From positions 20,001 through 52,500 of the forward strand of contig SEYY01000701.1 of NCBI GenBank assembly GCA_009176605.1: 32,500 nt of DNA, written 5' to 3'. Positions 1 to 32,500 of the stretch are shown one piece after another; the first letter of the stretch is position 1, and every line of letters begins with the position of its first letter. A program made the position numbers and the translations under genes. Source of the DNA: Armadillidium nasatum (lineage: Eukaryota > Arthropoda > Malacostraca > Isopoda > Armadillidiidae). The notes beneath the pieces are model-generated. The model was given only the letters and a program-made list of their open reading frames with translations. It did no database searches and had not been told where the DNA came from.

Positions 1-7
1 AACCGTT

Positions 8-79
8 GGCCTGTTGGTCTAGGGGTATGATTCTCGCTTCGGGTGCGAGAGGTCCCGGGTTCAATTCCCGGACAGGCCC
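8..79 (+). tRNA. tRNA-Pro (anticodon CGG)
   Basis: This is a 72-nt cloverleaf. The 7-bp acceptor stem GGCCTGT/ACAGGCC is perfect and is followed by discriminator C. The anticodon stem CTCGC/GCGAG closes the 7-nt loop TTCGGGT, which reads CGG (proline). The T arm is CCGGG-TTCAATT-CCCGG, so the internal Pol III B box is present. A T-rich stretch downstream can serve as terminator. It is nearly identical to the second tRNA-Pro about 150 bp downstream. Confidence 0.96.
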
Positions 80-231
80 TGTTTCATTTTGTTTTTCTTA
101 ATCGCCATAATCGAGAGAAATATTTGAAATTAAAAGAAATCAATTTTGTTTTCTCTTAGAACAAAAAATTTTAAAAAAATTATATTAATAAAATTTTCAG
201 ATAAAATATAAATTTGAGCTGTAGTTAATAT

Positions 232-303
232 GGCCTGTTGGTCTAGGGGTATGATTCCTGCTTTGGGTGCAGGAGGTCCCGGGTTCAAATCCCGGACAGG
301 CCC
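232..303 (+). tRNA. tRNA-Pro (anticodon TGG)
   Basis: This 72-nt tRNA has the same acceptor, D and T arms as the copy at 8-79. Its anticodon stem is CCTGC/GCAGG around the loop TTTGGGT, which gives anticodon TGG (proline). A run of T residues starts four bases after the discriminator and fits a Pol III terminator. Apart from the anticodon arm, the two Pro genes differ by one T-loop base. Confidence 0.96.
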
Positions 304-519
304 GTAGTTTTTTTTTTCTTTTTAGTTTTAATTAAATTGTATTTCTTCATCATAAAAATTTTTTTCAGCATATTTTTAATTACAAATTCTTTATTTGATT
401 ACTTCAGTTTTTGAAGAACTTCTATTACATGTAAAAGCTTTTTATATTTAAATTAAAGGAAAAAATTTGAAAATCAAAATTTTGTTTAATAAAAGCAAGT
501 AAAAGTTCAGATATTTTTA

Positions 520-818
520 GCTGGGGATGGTGGCGCATCCTTGTAATCCGGCGACTCGGAAGCTTGAACCAGGGATGGTTTGCGGTGGGGAGTCCTGTTG
601 CGTGTCCTCCCATGTTGAGTGGGCGTCCGCACTAAGCTCATCATCAATATGGTTACCCTTGGGGAGCCTCGGGCAACCAGGTTGTTCTAAGGAGGTGTGA
701 ACAGGGCCAGGGGGGAAACCCAGCAGCCAAAAGCACCCGTGGTGAGCAGTAGTAGGATAGCGCCTATGAGTGGGTGGTTCGTAACAGCCTCATCAATATA
801 GGCAGACTTGGTTCTTTT
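520..818 (+). ncRNA. 7SL / signal recognition particle RNA gene
   Basis: SRP RNA is the scaffold of the particle that pauses secretory-protein translation and docks ribosomes at the endoplasmic reticulum. The region matches metazoan 7SL along its length. The Alu-domain 5' part has GGTGGCGC followed by a TTGTAATCC segment. The conserved GTCCGCACTAAG and ATCAATATGGT blocks follow. The GGAG tetraloop of helix 6 is at 663-666, and the GGAAAC loop of helix 8, which binds SRP54, is at 714-719. The AGCAGTAGTAGGATAGCGCCTATGAG segment closes the S domain in several short blocks. The length of about 299 nt is typical. A TTTT run at 815-818 fits Pol III termination. The 5' end is inferred from alignment to remembered 7SL. 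The conserved loops argue for a working gene rather than a random pseudogene. Confidence 0.9.
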
Positions 819-825
819 ACTTTTT

Positions 826-984
<159 letters not shown>

Positions 985-1186
985 CCCAAAAGTTCTTACA
1001 CTTTTTTCTAAGACCTAAAATATTAGGTTAATAATGAAAATATAGGGTAAAAAAAAAATTTAAATTTTTTTTTTTATTTCAGATAATTTGAATTCATAAG
1101 GTGAAGTTAAATAATATTAAAATAATGTTTCTTTTTTTATTTCAAGTTTATATATATATTCAAAATATCATTCCTTTTTAATTAAA

Positions 1187-1347
<161 letters not shown>

Positions 1348-1725
1348 ATTGAAATGGAAAAAAACTTATTGAACTTCACATATTAATTAAAAAATACGAA
1401 TAACGTTATTTTATCTTATATTGGGGATTTTCAACTTTTTTAAGGAAATTAAACCACTAAAGAAAAGTGTAAGAACTTTTGGGATTGAACCTATATATAT
1501 ATATTATTGTATTACAATACATTTTTCCAATGTAATTTATAATTTTAATTTATTTATATTTTTTTCATTTTTGAAAATAAACTTATTACTTATTTCTAAT
1601 TGGAAAATATGAGGTTTTTTATTCTATGTTCTTAATTAATTTAATTACTATGTTAAAATTGATACTATATAAAATGTTTTTTCCTATTTTATTTTTTATT
1701 TTTATTTTTTAAAAACAATGTTTAA

Positions 1726-1730
<5 letters not shown>
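1348..1730. other. AT-rich intergenic DNA, nothing recognised
   Basis: This is very AT-rich sequence with short homopolymers. No coding or RNA signature was seen. Confidence 0.6.

Positions 1731-1781
<51 letters not shown>
1731..1781. repeat. Poly(T) tract
   Basis: This is a run of about 51 consecutive T residues. It could be the poly(A) end of a minus-strand retrocopy, but no body of such an element is recognisable on its right side. Confidence 0.95.
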
Positions 1782-2241
1782 CGTAACAAAATAAGTGATT
1801 GCAATTTAATTAAAGATGAAATTGATGGAGTGTGATTTTTTACAAAATTCAACATTGTTCCTAATTTTAAGTTATTGTAATAAGAGACATTCAATGTTGC
1901 TTACAACAGCAAAAAGAAATAAATATTGCTTTCGGCGGTGTCAAAACTCAAAAGCACGGGCAATGTGAAAATCTCTGTTCGCTAAGATACTTGGTTACAA
2001 GGGAGTAAACTTAGTTTGAAAGTAATCATTAAATTTATTTATTTGTGGTCGAAAGAATTAACCTCCATTAAATTCTGTAAAGACGAATTGCGCATTTCTG
2101 ACAAATCAATCATTGATTTCAACAATTATCAAGAGAGAGGTTATATTAATTTTTTTTTTTTTTTTTTTAAATGTAAAGATTTTTTTTTTTTTTTTTGCGT
2201 TATATTCTGATTGTATATATTATAATCTTATACTGTCAGGG

Positions 2242-2274
2242 TAGGTTAGGTTAGGTAAGTTAGGTTAGGTTACG
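2242..2274. repeat. Short interstitial TTAGG telomere-like repeat
   Basis: There are about six tandem copies of the pentamer TTAGG (read as TAGGT), with one imperfect unit (GGTAAG). TTAGG is the ancestral arthropod telomere unit. The tract is far too short to be a telomere and is best seen as an interstitial relic or repair scar. Confidence 0.75.
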
Positions 2275-2380
2275 TAGAGAAATGTTACAGTCGTACCTTT
2301 CTGAATTTATACGAAGGAAGAAAATCAATAAGGCCAATGGAAACTTATTTAACGCTATACTTAGGGTTATTGCTATATAA

Positions 2381-3278
<898 letters not shown>

Positions 3279-3316
3279 AAATAAATAAATAAATAAATAA
3301 ATTAAATTAAATTATA
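3279..3316. repeat. (AATA)n/(AAATTA)n simple repeat
   Basis: Tandem AATA units grade into AAATTA units immediately downstream of the minus-strand tRNA-Val gene. Confidence 0.9.
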
Positions 3317-3322
3317 AAAACA

Positions 3323-3395
3323 TGTGCTCACCAGGGCTCGAACCTGGGACCTTCTGTGTGTTAGACAGATGTGATAACCACTACACTATGAGCAC
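3323..3395 (-). tRNA. tRNA-Val (anticodon AAC)
   Basis: On the minus strand this is a 73-nt cloverleaf. The acceptor stem GTGCTCA/TGAGCAC is perfect and the discriminator is A. The D arm is of the TAGTGTAGTGGTTATCA type usual for eukaryotic tRNA-Val. The anticodon stem TCTGT/ACAGA encloses CTAACAC (anticodon AAC). The B box reads GGTTCGAGCCC. Minus-strand TTTTT lies a few bases downstream as a Pol III terminator. Confidence 0.96.
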
Positions 3396-3610
3396 TAGAA
3401 AATTTTCGTTGTTAAATATAAAATTTATATAAAATATTCTTTACCTATTAAAAATAACATGATAATTGAAATAATGTAATTTCATATAATTAATTTGTTA
3501 AAAAAAACAAATACAGTCGTTTGTAGTTGCAATTTCAAATATATTTGTATTTTCTTTTTATTCATTATAATTTAAAAAGATTTTGACTCTTCTTAATGCT
3601 TCTGGCAACT

Positions 3611-3683
3611 GGCCCTGTGGCGCAACGGATAACGCGTCTGACTACGGATCAGAAGATTCCAGGTTCGAATCCTGGCAGGGTCG
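3611..3683 (+). tRNA. tRNA-Arg (anticodon ACG)
   Basis: This is a 73-nt cloverleaf with acceptor GGCCCTG/CAGGGTC (one G-T wobble) and discriminator G. The anticodon stem TCTGA/TCAGA encloses CTACGGA (anticodon ACG, read as ICG after editing). The B box is GGTTCGAATCC. TTTTTT lies about 14 bases downstream. The body closely resembles metazoan tRNA-Arg(ACG). A spurious open frame crosses it and was ignored. Confidence 0.96.
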
Positions 3684-3742
3684 TTGGAATAATAGTTTTT
3701 TAATTTGTTTTAATTTATATATAACATGCTTTACGCATAATC

Positions 3743-3890
3743 CATTGTATATGAATTTTAGTATAATATAATACTTTTATTATTTTTTAATTCCTTTTCT
3801 GATAATTTCAATCTTACATTGTATATGAATTTTAGTATAATATAATACTTTTATTATTTTTTAATTCCTTTTCTGATAATTTCAATCTTA
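3743..3890. repeat. Perfect 74-bp tandem duplication
   Basis: The unit at 3743-3816 is repeated without a single mismatch at 3817-3890. The unit is AT-rich and non-coding. Perfect identity implies a recent event or an assembly artefact. Confidence 0.95.
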
Positions 3891-4001
3891 AAATATTTTT
3901 ATTACACCTATATTGAAACCTATTTTTTGAAATATCTTTTGAGATAAAGGATGGCTATTTCGACGCAGTCAAGACAAATTCATTGGGAACACCCTTTTTA
4001 A

Positions 4002-4185
<184 letters not shown>

Positions 4186-4257
4186 CCACGTTAAAGTTGC
4201 AGAAATATGAATATTTCTGCAGTTGACACCTCCCTGCATCATGTGGGATATGGCGGA

Positions 4258-6345
<2,088 letters not shown>

Positions 6346-6903
6346 GTTGCTTAAGAATTTTTCCTTTCTATTTTAATCGGTCTGAGTAATAAGTATTTCC
6401 TAAAATTTCCTGATTTCTTGAGTTTCTGTGATATTTTTGATTTTGTTGAAATTCCAAATAGATTCATTGCTGTGTAGCTTATAATGAACTCTCGAGAGCT
6501 TTCCAGTAATTTAAATAAGCCCACTAGTTCAGTTTTGTTCTAGCTGACTACGTTCATACATATCTGCGTTTTATTTCGTTTTTTTTTTTACTGGATAGTG
6601 CAGAAGGAAATGGAGAACCGTGTAATTCAATTTTTAAGGATTGTTGCAGGAACTAACTGACCACTCAAACATTTGTTACTTCCGTAGGCGATCCTTTCCG
6701 AACTCGGACTGGCATGAATGCACATTGAATCCCTAGTACATACTCCGTCGTCAAAGAGGGAGAAAGCGTAGGTATAGATTACAATTTTAGAGTTGTAACT
6801 CAGTAAGAAAACACACCTACTCAACCGAAAAGACCTTAACGACTTTATTAGAAATTTTGATCTTACAATGTCCAGTGCCAAACTTTTGATGTCTAGATTG
6901 AAA

Positions 6904-7300
6904 CAGTGCAACTTGGTACATGGAAGTTTACAAGTTATGGATCAAAGGAAGTTCCTCCTACTTTTTTTCCAGGTTCACCTATCAAGAAATGTTTCAATCA
7001 TAATCAGTTACAACTCTTTAGACAATCACTTTTAGGCAAAACGAGTGTTTTTTTTTTTCATTTACAGCCTCAAAGACGGATTTTATTAACAGAAGCAATG
7101 CAACAGTGCAACTTGGTACATGGAAGTTTACAAGTTATGGATCAAAGGAAGTCCCTCCTACTTTTTTTCCAGGTTCACCTATCAAGAAATGTTTCAATCA
7201 TAATGTGAAAGGTCTGTTCTAGACAATCACTTTTTAGGCAAAACGGACTGCTTTTTTTTCATTCACAGCTTAAAGCCTCAGACGGATTTTATTAACAGAA
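6904..7300. repeat. Diverged 200-bp tandem duplication
   Basis: The block beginning CAGTGCAACTTGG at 6904 recurs at 7104, an exact 200-bp offset. The first about 97 bp are nearly identical. The remainder (the GACAATCACTTTTAGGCAAAACG segment, the T-run and the GACGGATTTTATTAACAGAA segment) is recognisable with small indels. No known repeat or protein family is apparent. Confidence 0.9.
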
Positions 7301-7341
7301 ATAAGTGCCTATCTCTGGCTCATTCGGTGTATCTTAAATAG

Positions 7342-7432
7342 AAATACAGCAATGTCGAAGCCTTGCTAGATACCTTAAAGAATGACGATTATAATTTTTT
7401 GGTCGTTAGAGACGAAATTGGTGGTACTTCTT
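7342..7432 (+). other. Exon-like orphan segment (low confidence)
   Basis: An AG (AAATAG) precedes a 91-nt open frame encoding about 30 residues of ordinary, non-low-complexity composition (including VEALLDTLKNDDYNFLVV). A consensus GTGAGT donor follows at 7433. No neighbouring exons were found and I do not recognise the family. It may be a lone exon relic, a retrocopy fragment, or chance. Confidence 0.2.
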
Positions 7433-9487
7433 GTGAGTCTAATGTGGTTTCATAATATACTTTGTAATTTTTGTCTCCGGAACCGCAGGAACACACAGAC
7501 TTACCATAGCGAACCAGGTTTTGTGTGTTTGACGGACAAGTTGGCAGGCACTATTTGAATAACCGAAAGGTTATATGTTGCTATATTTAAACCGCTGCAC
7601 ATAAAATTGGAGTTTAGGAAGCTATGCTACATTTCTAGATATTCAAGTATTTTCAAAATTTCTTTTCCAAGCTATCAGAAAATGGTGACACTTAGTGTTA
7701 CCATTGAGCTACAGATAAAAATCTTGGGTGCAAAGAATTTCTCATTCAGCTCGCAAAGAAGGTGAAAGCAGCAGGAGACACTTTGTTTTAATTGATTGGG
7801 TCGTTTTGAGAAATTACAACCGAAAAAAAAGGCATGTAAAGGTGGTTAAAAAATTTAGTAAAGTTCTACGACAAAATTGGCGGCACGATATTCCCCAAAG
7901 TTTACATTTTTTCTCTTATCTTGATAAATTCAAAGATGTTCTAGGAGTGCTCTTAAAATATAGAATTATTCGAAACTTTGAACTTTTCTTCAACGTTTAA
8001 TGGTTAGTTTTGTATGACTAGTTTAAATGTTACCTTTGATTCGTGTTTTTTTTCTTTTCTTTGTAAATGAAGTTGTGCAATTTTGCCAGTTCTCCAATTA
8101 GCAATAGGTAAAGGTCTGAATTTCAATGTCCTGGTCGCAAATCGTTTGAAGAGAACAATAGCTGTATTATATACTTTCTAGGCATAAGAAAAAATGAAAT
8201 AGTCCTTACTACAGAGGAAAACAAAAAATTGTATTAGTGTTATTTAAATTATTCGATAAAAGTTTGAGAAGCGTATTAGGTTTACTTTCGTAAATCGGTT
8301 TTTAAATCCGTTTTGTTGCCTACTAAGCCATGTAAAATCAGGGTAAGCTTTATATTCTCTCTCTATAAATTTTTTTTTACTTTAATTTAATGAAAAACAA
8401 AATTAAGATAGTAACTTTGAACTTTTTGAGTGGAACATTCAAAGCAGAGTTTAAAACATTCAACAAACACACTAGGGATACTGCTAGAATAGGGGAAAGA
8501 ACAAGTGCAAAGGATATATTATTACATATTTAATTAAAAATTTTTTTTTCAAATCTTATATATATACATTATTTTTTTAAATTGATATTACTTAAAATAT
8601 CAAAGAAATTTGCTTTGAAGACTTTGTTTGGTAATATACTGTTACAAAGAACATAACCTCTACAATATTAATTTTCTTATAAACAAAGCGATGTGATTAT
8701 AAGATTTAAGCCATCTTAATTAATGTTATTTATTAATTATAAGTTTTATGTAATTAGTAATGTGATGTAGTGTTTATAAAATCTTTTGAAAAAATTGTTA
8801 CAATTTTGATGCCTAGATTTTTGTATGATAATGGGATATATGTATGTTAAATTTTTCTTTGAAGTATTATGAACTAATGCGATTTAGTAGTATTATTGTT
8901 GTTGGTTTTTTAAATTTTAAGTGCGAATAAAAAGAAATAACGTAGAGTTTTCATTTTCATCTTTATTAATACATCACACCACCTTTAGAATTTCCAAGCT
9001 TCACAAACAATTCTATAAAGCGTTTGCCTAGAATTTTTAGACGATGGATTATGCCCCATTATTATTATAACATAAGAAATAAAAAGAGCAGTACAGAATC
9101 TAGGATGAATGCAATTAACATTTAAAAGAAACAAAATAAAAATAATAATAAGTAGGCCACAGTTCTTAAGCAAACGACAAGTTACCAATAAATTCCCCAA
9201 AAATTTTTATTTAATTTTATTTTTGTCATGTGTTTGTATAAAGTAATGCAGCCATAACTTGACATGCAAATCTCTAAAGGAAAATATATTTTAACAAGTT
9301 TCCTGTTTTTAGAGTTTTAATTTTAATTTTTGTATACATATTTTGTAAATATATAGGCCTGTAAAATAATTAAAATACCTCAGGAATTTTTAATTATTAA
9401 AAATTAAATATAAATTTGTCAATGGGGGTTATATTGAGGAAATGGGTAGAGAAATAGGCTATTAAAAATGTGGCAAAAAAGTAAAAT
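7433..9487. other. Intergenic DNA, nothing recognised
   Basis: This is about 2 kb without a supported gene. A basic 90-codon open frame at 7728-8000 has no recognisable motif and is not called. The remainder is AT-rich. Confidence 0.5.
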
Positions 9488-9664
<177 letters not shown>

Positions 9665-9817
9665 CCCTTTAAAATTTTAATATAAATTTATTGCTACATT
9701 AATCTTAACACTAGCATTTGACTTTGAAGACATACTGCTATTTGATTTTTTTTTTAAATTTAATAATACATCAGCCTCAGTATGAATTATAAATTTTATA
9801 GCTATTTTGGAGCTAAA

Positions 9818-9820
9818 AAA

Positions 9821-9857
<37 letters not shown>

Positions 9858-9870
9858 TTTTTTTTTTTAA
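9818..9870. repeat. A-run/T-run low-complexity block
   Basis: An A-run is followed by long T-runs, giving a short inverted A/T hairpin between two TA arrays. Confidence 0.85.
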
Positions 9871-9915
9871 TATAATTATTATTTTTTAAAAAAATTATTT
9901 TAATAAATTATAATA

Positions 9916-9917
<2 letters not shown>

Positions 9918-9953
<36 letters not shown>

Positions 9954-9957
9954 TATA

Positions 9958-10023
<66 letters not shown>
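9918..10023. repeat. Interrupted (TA)n microsatellite
   Basis: TA array with several internal AATA/TTATA phase breaks. It directly borders the 3' end of LINE copy 1. Confidence 0.95.
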
Positions 10024-13735
<3,712 letters not shown>

Positions 13736-13860
13736 ATTCGCAATGAGTTGTTAATTTTTGGAATGACTTGCTGCAGGAAGTTGTTGGAGTGACTCACTTT
13801 AAATATTTAGGAAAGGACTGGATAGGAATGTGGATGGTTTTAGCATAATGTATATCATGA
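13736..13860 (+). mobile_element. CR1/L2-like LINE 3'-end fragment (tentative)
   Basis: The plus strand encodes, with a frame break, an FWNDLLQEVVGVTHFK-like segment followed by a Lys/Trp-rich tail. This resembles the C-terminal WNSLP...VV...FK block common to CR1/L2-type LINE ORF2 proteins. No reverse transcriptase precedes it, so it is a short 5'-truncated relic. Confidence 0.5.
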
Positions 13861-14548
13861 CTAAACCTAATGTATAGGATGGTAGTTAATTATTAAAGAT
13901 GCCCTGCATGCAGTAAATATAATTATAGTCTAATGAAATTACTAGCAATGTATAATTAGTATATTACATGTAGCTATAATATTTACATTTGTAATACTTA
14001 GCATATATGTTAACTTTTACTTTGTGAATGATAGTATTGACAAATCATTGGGTGTGGTTACTTATCATTACATGTGGGGACTGACTGGGGCTGGAATTTT
14101 GATGGGGCTGTGGTCTCCCAAATTTGGCCAGGGTTGCCTAAAATTTGTAAAGAGGTCAAAAGCACAAATATTTTAGGTTAAGAAAATTAGATATAAATTT
14201 AATTGAGGTTTATTTAATTATCAGGAAGGAATAGAATAGTCAACATTCACTTAAATTAATGATTAAAAGCATTTTCTTCAAAAAAAATTTCAGAAAATTA
14301 CATATTTTGTATAATAAAAGTTTAAAAAAAGGACAAAAACTTTTTACCTTTTTTTTTCTGATTCACAATAGTGATTCAACAGGTTTACCTAGGTAAGACC
14401 TTAAGGCAAAGTTTGAAAAAATGTAAGATATAAAATTATCAATATAATCTGTCTTTATATATATCATTATTTTATTGCTTTGTATTAAATTTGTATCATT
14501 TAGCTACATTATTTCAAAATTATTATTTTGTTTATACTTTCAGTCAAT

Positions 14549-14830
14549 ATGTCTAACAGATCATCTTTAGCAGTATGAGAGTACTTTACAATGTTTCAGA
14601 ATATGCTTGAAATAGCAAAATGTAACATCTGCAGTTAGGAAATTAGAAGAGGATCTCCAGGTGCCCCAAGTAAAAATTTTTCAACCAAATCTTTATGGGG
14701 GCATCTAAAATCAAAACACAAAGATGAACATTCACTAGTAGAAAAGGAGTGGTCAAAAGAAACAGAAAAGAAAAAGAAAATATTGAAAGAACAAGAAAAA
14801 AATATTAATTTTCTTATATTTTTTGAAAAT
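14549..14830 (+). pseudogene. Broken BED-type zinc-finger (hAT-like transposase N terminus)
   Basis: From the ATG at about 14560 the plus strand gives a degenerate BED finger. An EYF segment, whose preceding Trp codon reads TGA, is followed by CNIC, then a stop TAG where a Lys/Arg codon is expected, then LWGHLKSKH and a Lys/Glu-rich tail. Spacing between the CxxC pair and the HxxxxH pair fits BED fingers, which sit at the N terminus of hAT transposases. A pyrimidine-AG acceptor precedes it. At least two stops make it non-functional, and no transposase catalytic domain follows. A domesticated BED-ZnF gene fragment is the alternative. Confidence 0.6.
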
Positions 14831-15452
14831 TTATTTTTATTATTTGACTGAGCTGAAATTTTCAAGGTATATGCATTTTTTCCACGAAGTTCTGAGTTGA
14901 TTTCAAGCATTTATCTGAGCCTATAATGGTTTGAAAATTATTTGGACCCAAGTTTTAAAGATTCAGAAAAACACTAGAAATGGACTATTTTTCCACTGGA
15001 AAAAAGCTATATACACTGAAAATTTCAGGAGAATCTGCTGAAGATTATATTTTTTTTTTGAAATTGGACTGTCCTCTGCAGAAAAATTTGCTTTTTAACC
15101 CTGGCAGGTAAACCCTGATTTTTAGCTGGGTCCGGGGTCGTAAAAATTGCTGGGGTTTGCCCATCCCGGGGCCCTGGTTGGTTCATAATTACATATTTAG
15201 TTTATATATTATACATTTTGTAATTTGCATGCAAAATGCAAGTTGACAAATTGCCTATTTTAGTTTGGCTAGGACAGTCTTGACAGGCCCTTGTGGTTTC
15301 TTACTGTGTCTATTTTTTCTTATGTTGTTATGTTCTTTAGGTTCATCTACCTTGGTAGACTCATGGAGACCAAAACCTCATATTTAAAATAATATAAATA
15401 CTTTTTGTTTTGAGACACAAGTATAAGTTAAGTATATATAGTTTTTAAAAAA
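14831..15452. other. Upstream flank of the ZMYND11 gene
   Basis: This is intergenic or 5' UTR/intron sequence. A G/C-rich patch at 15100-15180 (GGGTCCGGGGTCG, CCCGGGGCCCTGG) stands out from its AT-rich surroundings, and a G-rich patch lies at 14075-14140. No promoter motif can be supported. A TATAG at 15437-15441 could be a 5' UTR splice acceptor. Confidence 0.4.
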
Positions 15453-31247
<15,795 letters not shown>

Positions 31248-31252
31248 TTAAA

Positions 31253-31734
<482 letters not shown>

Positions 31735-31747
31735 AAATAGTTTACAA

Positions 31748-31753
31748 AATAAA
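31748..31753 (+). promoter_or_regulatory. Candidate ZMYND11 polyadenylation signal
   Basis: This is the first AATAAA downstream of the stop, just past the compound TA array. Further AATAAA copies lie at about 31839-31855. Assignment is by position only. Confidence 0.35.
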
Positions 31754-31857
31754 TAGAAACCTTTAAAAGATGTAAAATGACCCTTAACCCTTTCCCCCTC
31801 CCCAAAAAAAGAAAAAAAAAGAAAAAAAGAGCAAAAAAAATAAATAAAAATAAATAT

Positions 31858-32004
<147 letters not shown>

Positions 32005-32209
32005 AACAGATTTGTCATACAATACCTAATTTTAAGCGTTGTAAAAAGGTTATTTTTTGAGGTCTGATTAATGAACTAATTATTTATTATTAAATTTTTT
32101 TATATTTGTTTAAAAAGTTTTGTTTGAGTTTTTAAAGATAAAAAGGATGTTTTACAGGTTGTTGCAATAATTGTTTTTGTTTTTCATAAAGACAGATAAA
32201 AGTTATTTG

Positions 32210-32359
<150 letters not shown>

Positions 32360-32363
32360 GCGA

Positions 32364-32500
32364 ATCCGGCAACTTTCAAATTCGAATCCGAATCTAGCAA
32401 TATTTAGAATTTCTTGAATCCGAATCCAGAATCCTCGAATACGAATCCAGAATCCTCGAATCCAAATGCGAATCCATGAAAAAATCTTCGAATCTGGATT
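32364..32500. repeat. GAATCC/CGAAT minisatellite-like repeat, runs off the window
   Basis: At least eight degenerate copies of (C)GAATCC(GAATC) with short spacers. It starts right after a TA array and is cut by the window end. Confidence 0.8.

Noticed and set aside
1709-1894. Poly-Lys open frame
   Set aside because: It is a poly(T) tract read on the minus strand.
1921-2020. Possible structured ncRNA between the poly(T) tract and the TTAGG tract
   Set aside because: Higher complexity, but no match to U snRNA, RNase P/MRP or 7SK motifs that I could recognise.
3583-3771. Open frame of 62 codons
   Set aside because: It lies across the tRNA-Arg gene, which explains the sequence.
7728-8000. Basic 90-codon open frame
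   Set aside because: No motif, no splice or promoter context, and AT-rich composition makes such frames common.

Overview
The window is eukaryotic nuclear DNA, most probably from an arthropod and perhaps a crustacean. The evidence is split genes with GT-AG introns, Pol III genes (four tRNAs and a 7SL/SRP RNA), decayed jockey-like LINEs and a mariner copy, a short interstitial run of the arthropod telomere motif TTAGG, and an extreme load of (TA)n microsatellites. By eye there are 23 TA arrays, together about 3.5 kb or 11% of the window, plus three ATT arrays. The taxon below arthropod is an inference.

Layout. Positions 1-3700 hold a Pol III cluster: tRNA-Pro(CGG), tRNA-Pro(TGG), an SRP RNA gene, tRNA-Val(AAC, minus strand) and tRNA-Arg(ACG). 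Positions 3700-10000 are AT-rich intergenic DNA with TA arrays, a perfect 74-bp tandem duplication and a diverged 200-bp tandem duplication. Positions 10024-12548 are a decayed antisense LINE. Positions 12660-15450 hold small relics: a LINE 3' end and a BED-type zinc finger of the kind found in hAT transposases.

The one protein-coding gene I can reconstruct runs from 15453 to 31247 on the plus strand. It is a complete ZMYND11 (BS69) orthologue. Fourteen coding exons join in phase to 2142 nt, giving 713 residues. The domain order is an N-terminal SAMD1-like winged helix, PHD finger, atypical bromodomain, zinc finger plus PWWP (H3K36me3 reader), a Pro/His/Gln-rich linker, a coiled coil and a C-terminal MYND finger. 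Its introns carry TA and ATT arrays, several touching the splice sites, a mariner copy (intron 2) and two LINE copies (introns 12 and 13). All these transposon copies are antisense to the gene. After the stop codon the sequence is almost entirely TA arrays. The window ends in a GAATCC-type minisatellite.

I found no gene cluster that looks like a new biochemical system. The most unusual aspect is a conserved chromatin-reader gene whose splice sites and 3' flank are built into self-complementary microsatellites.
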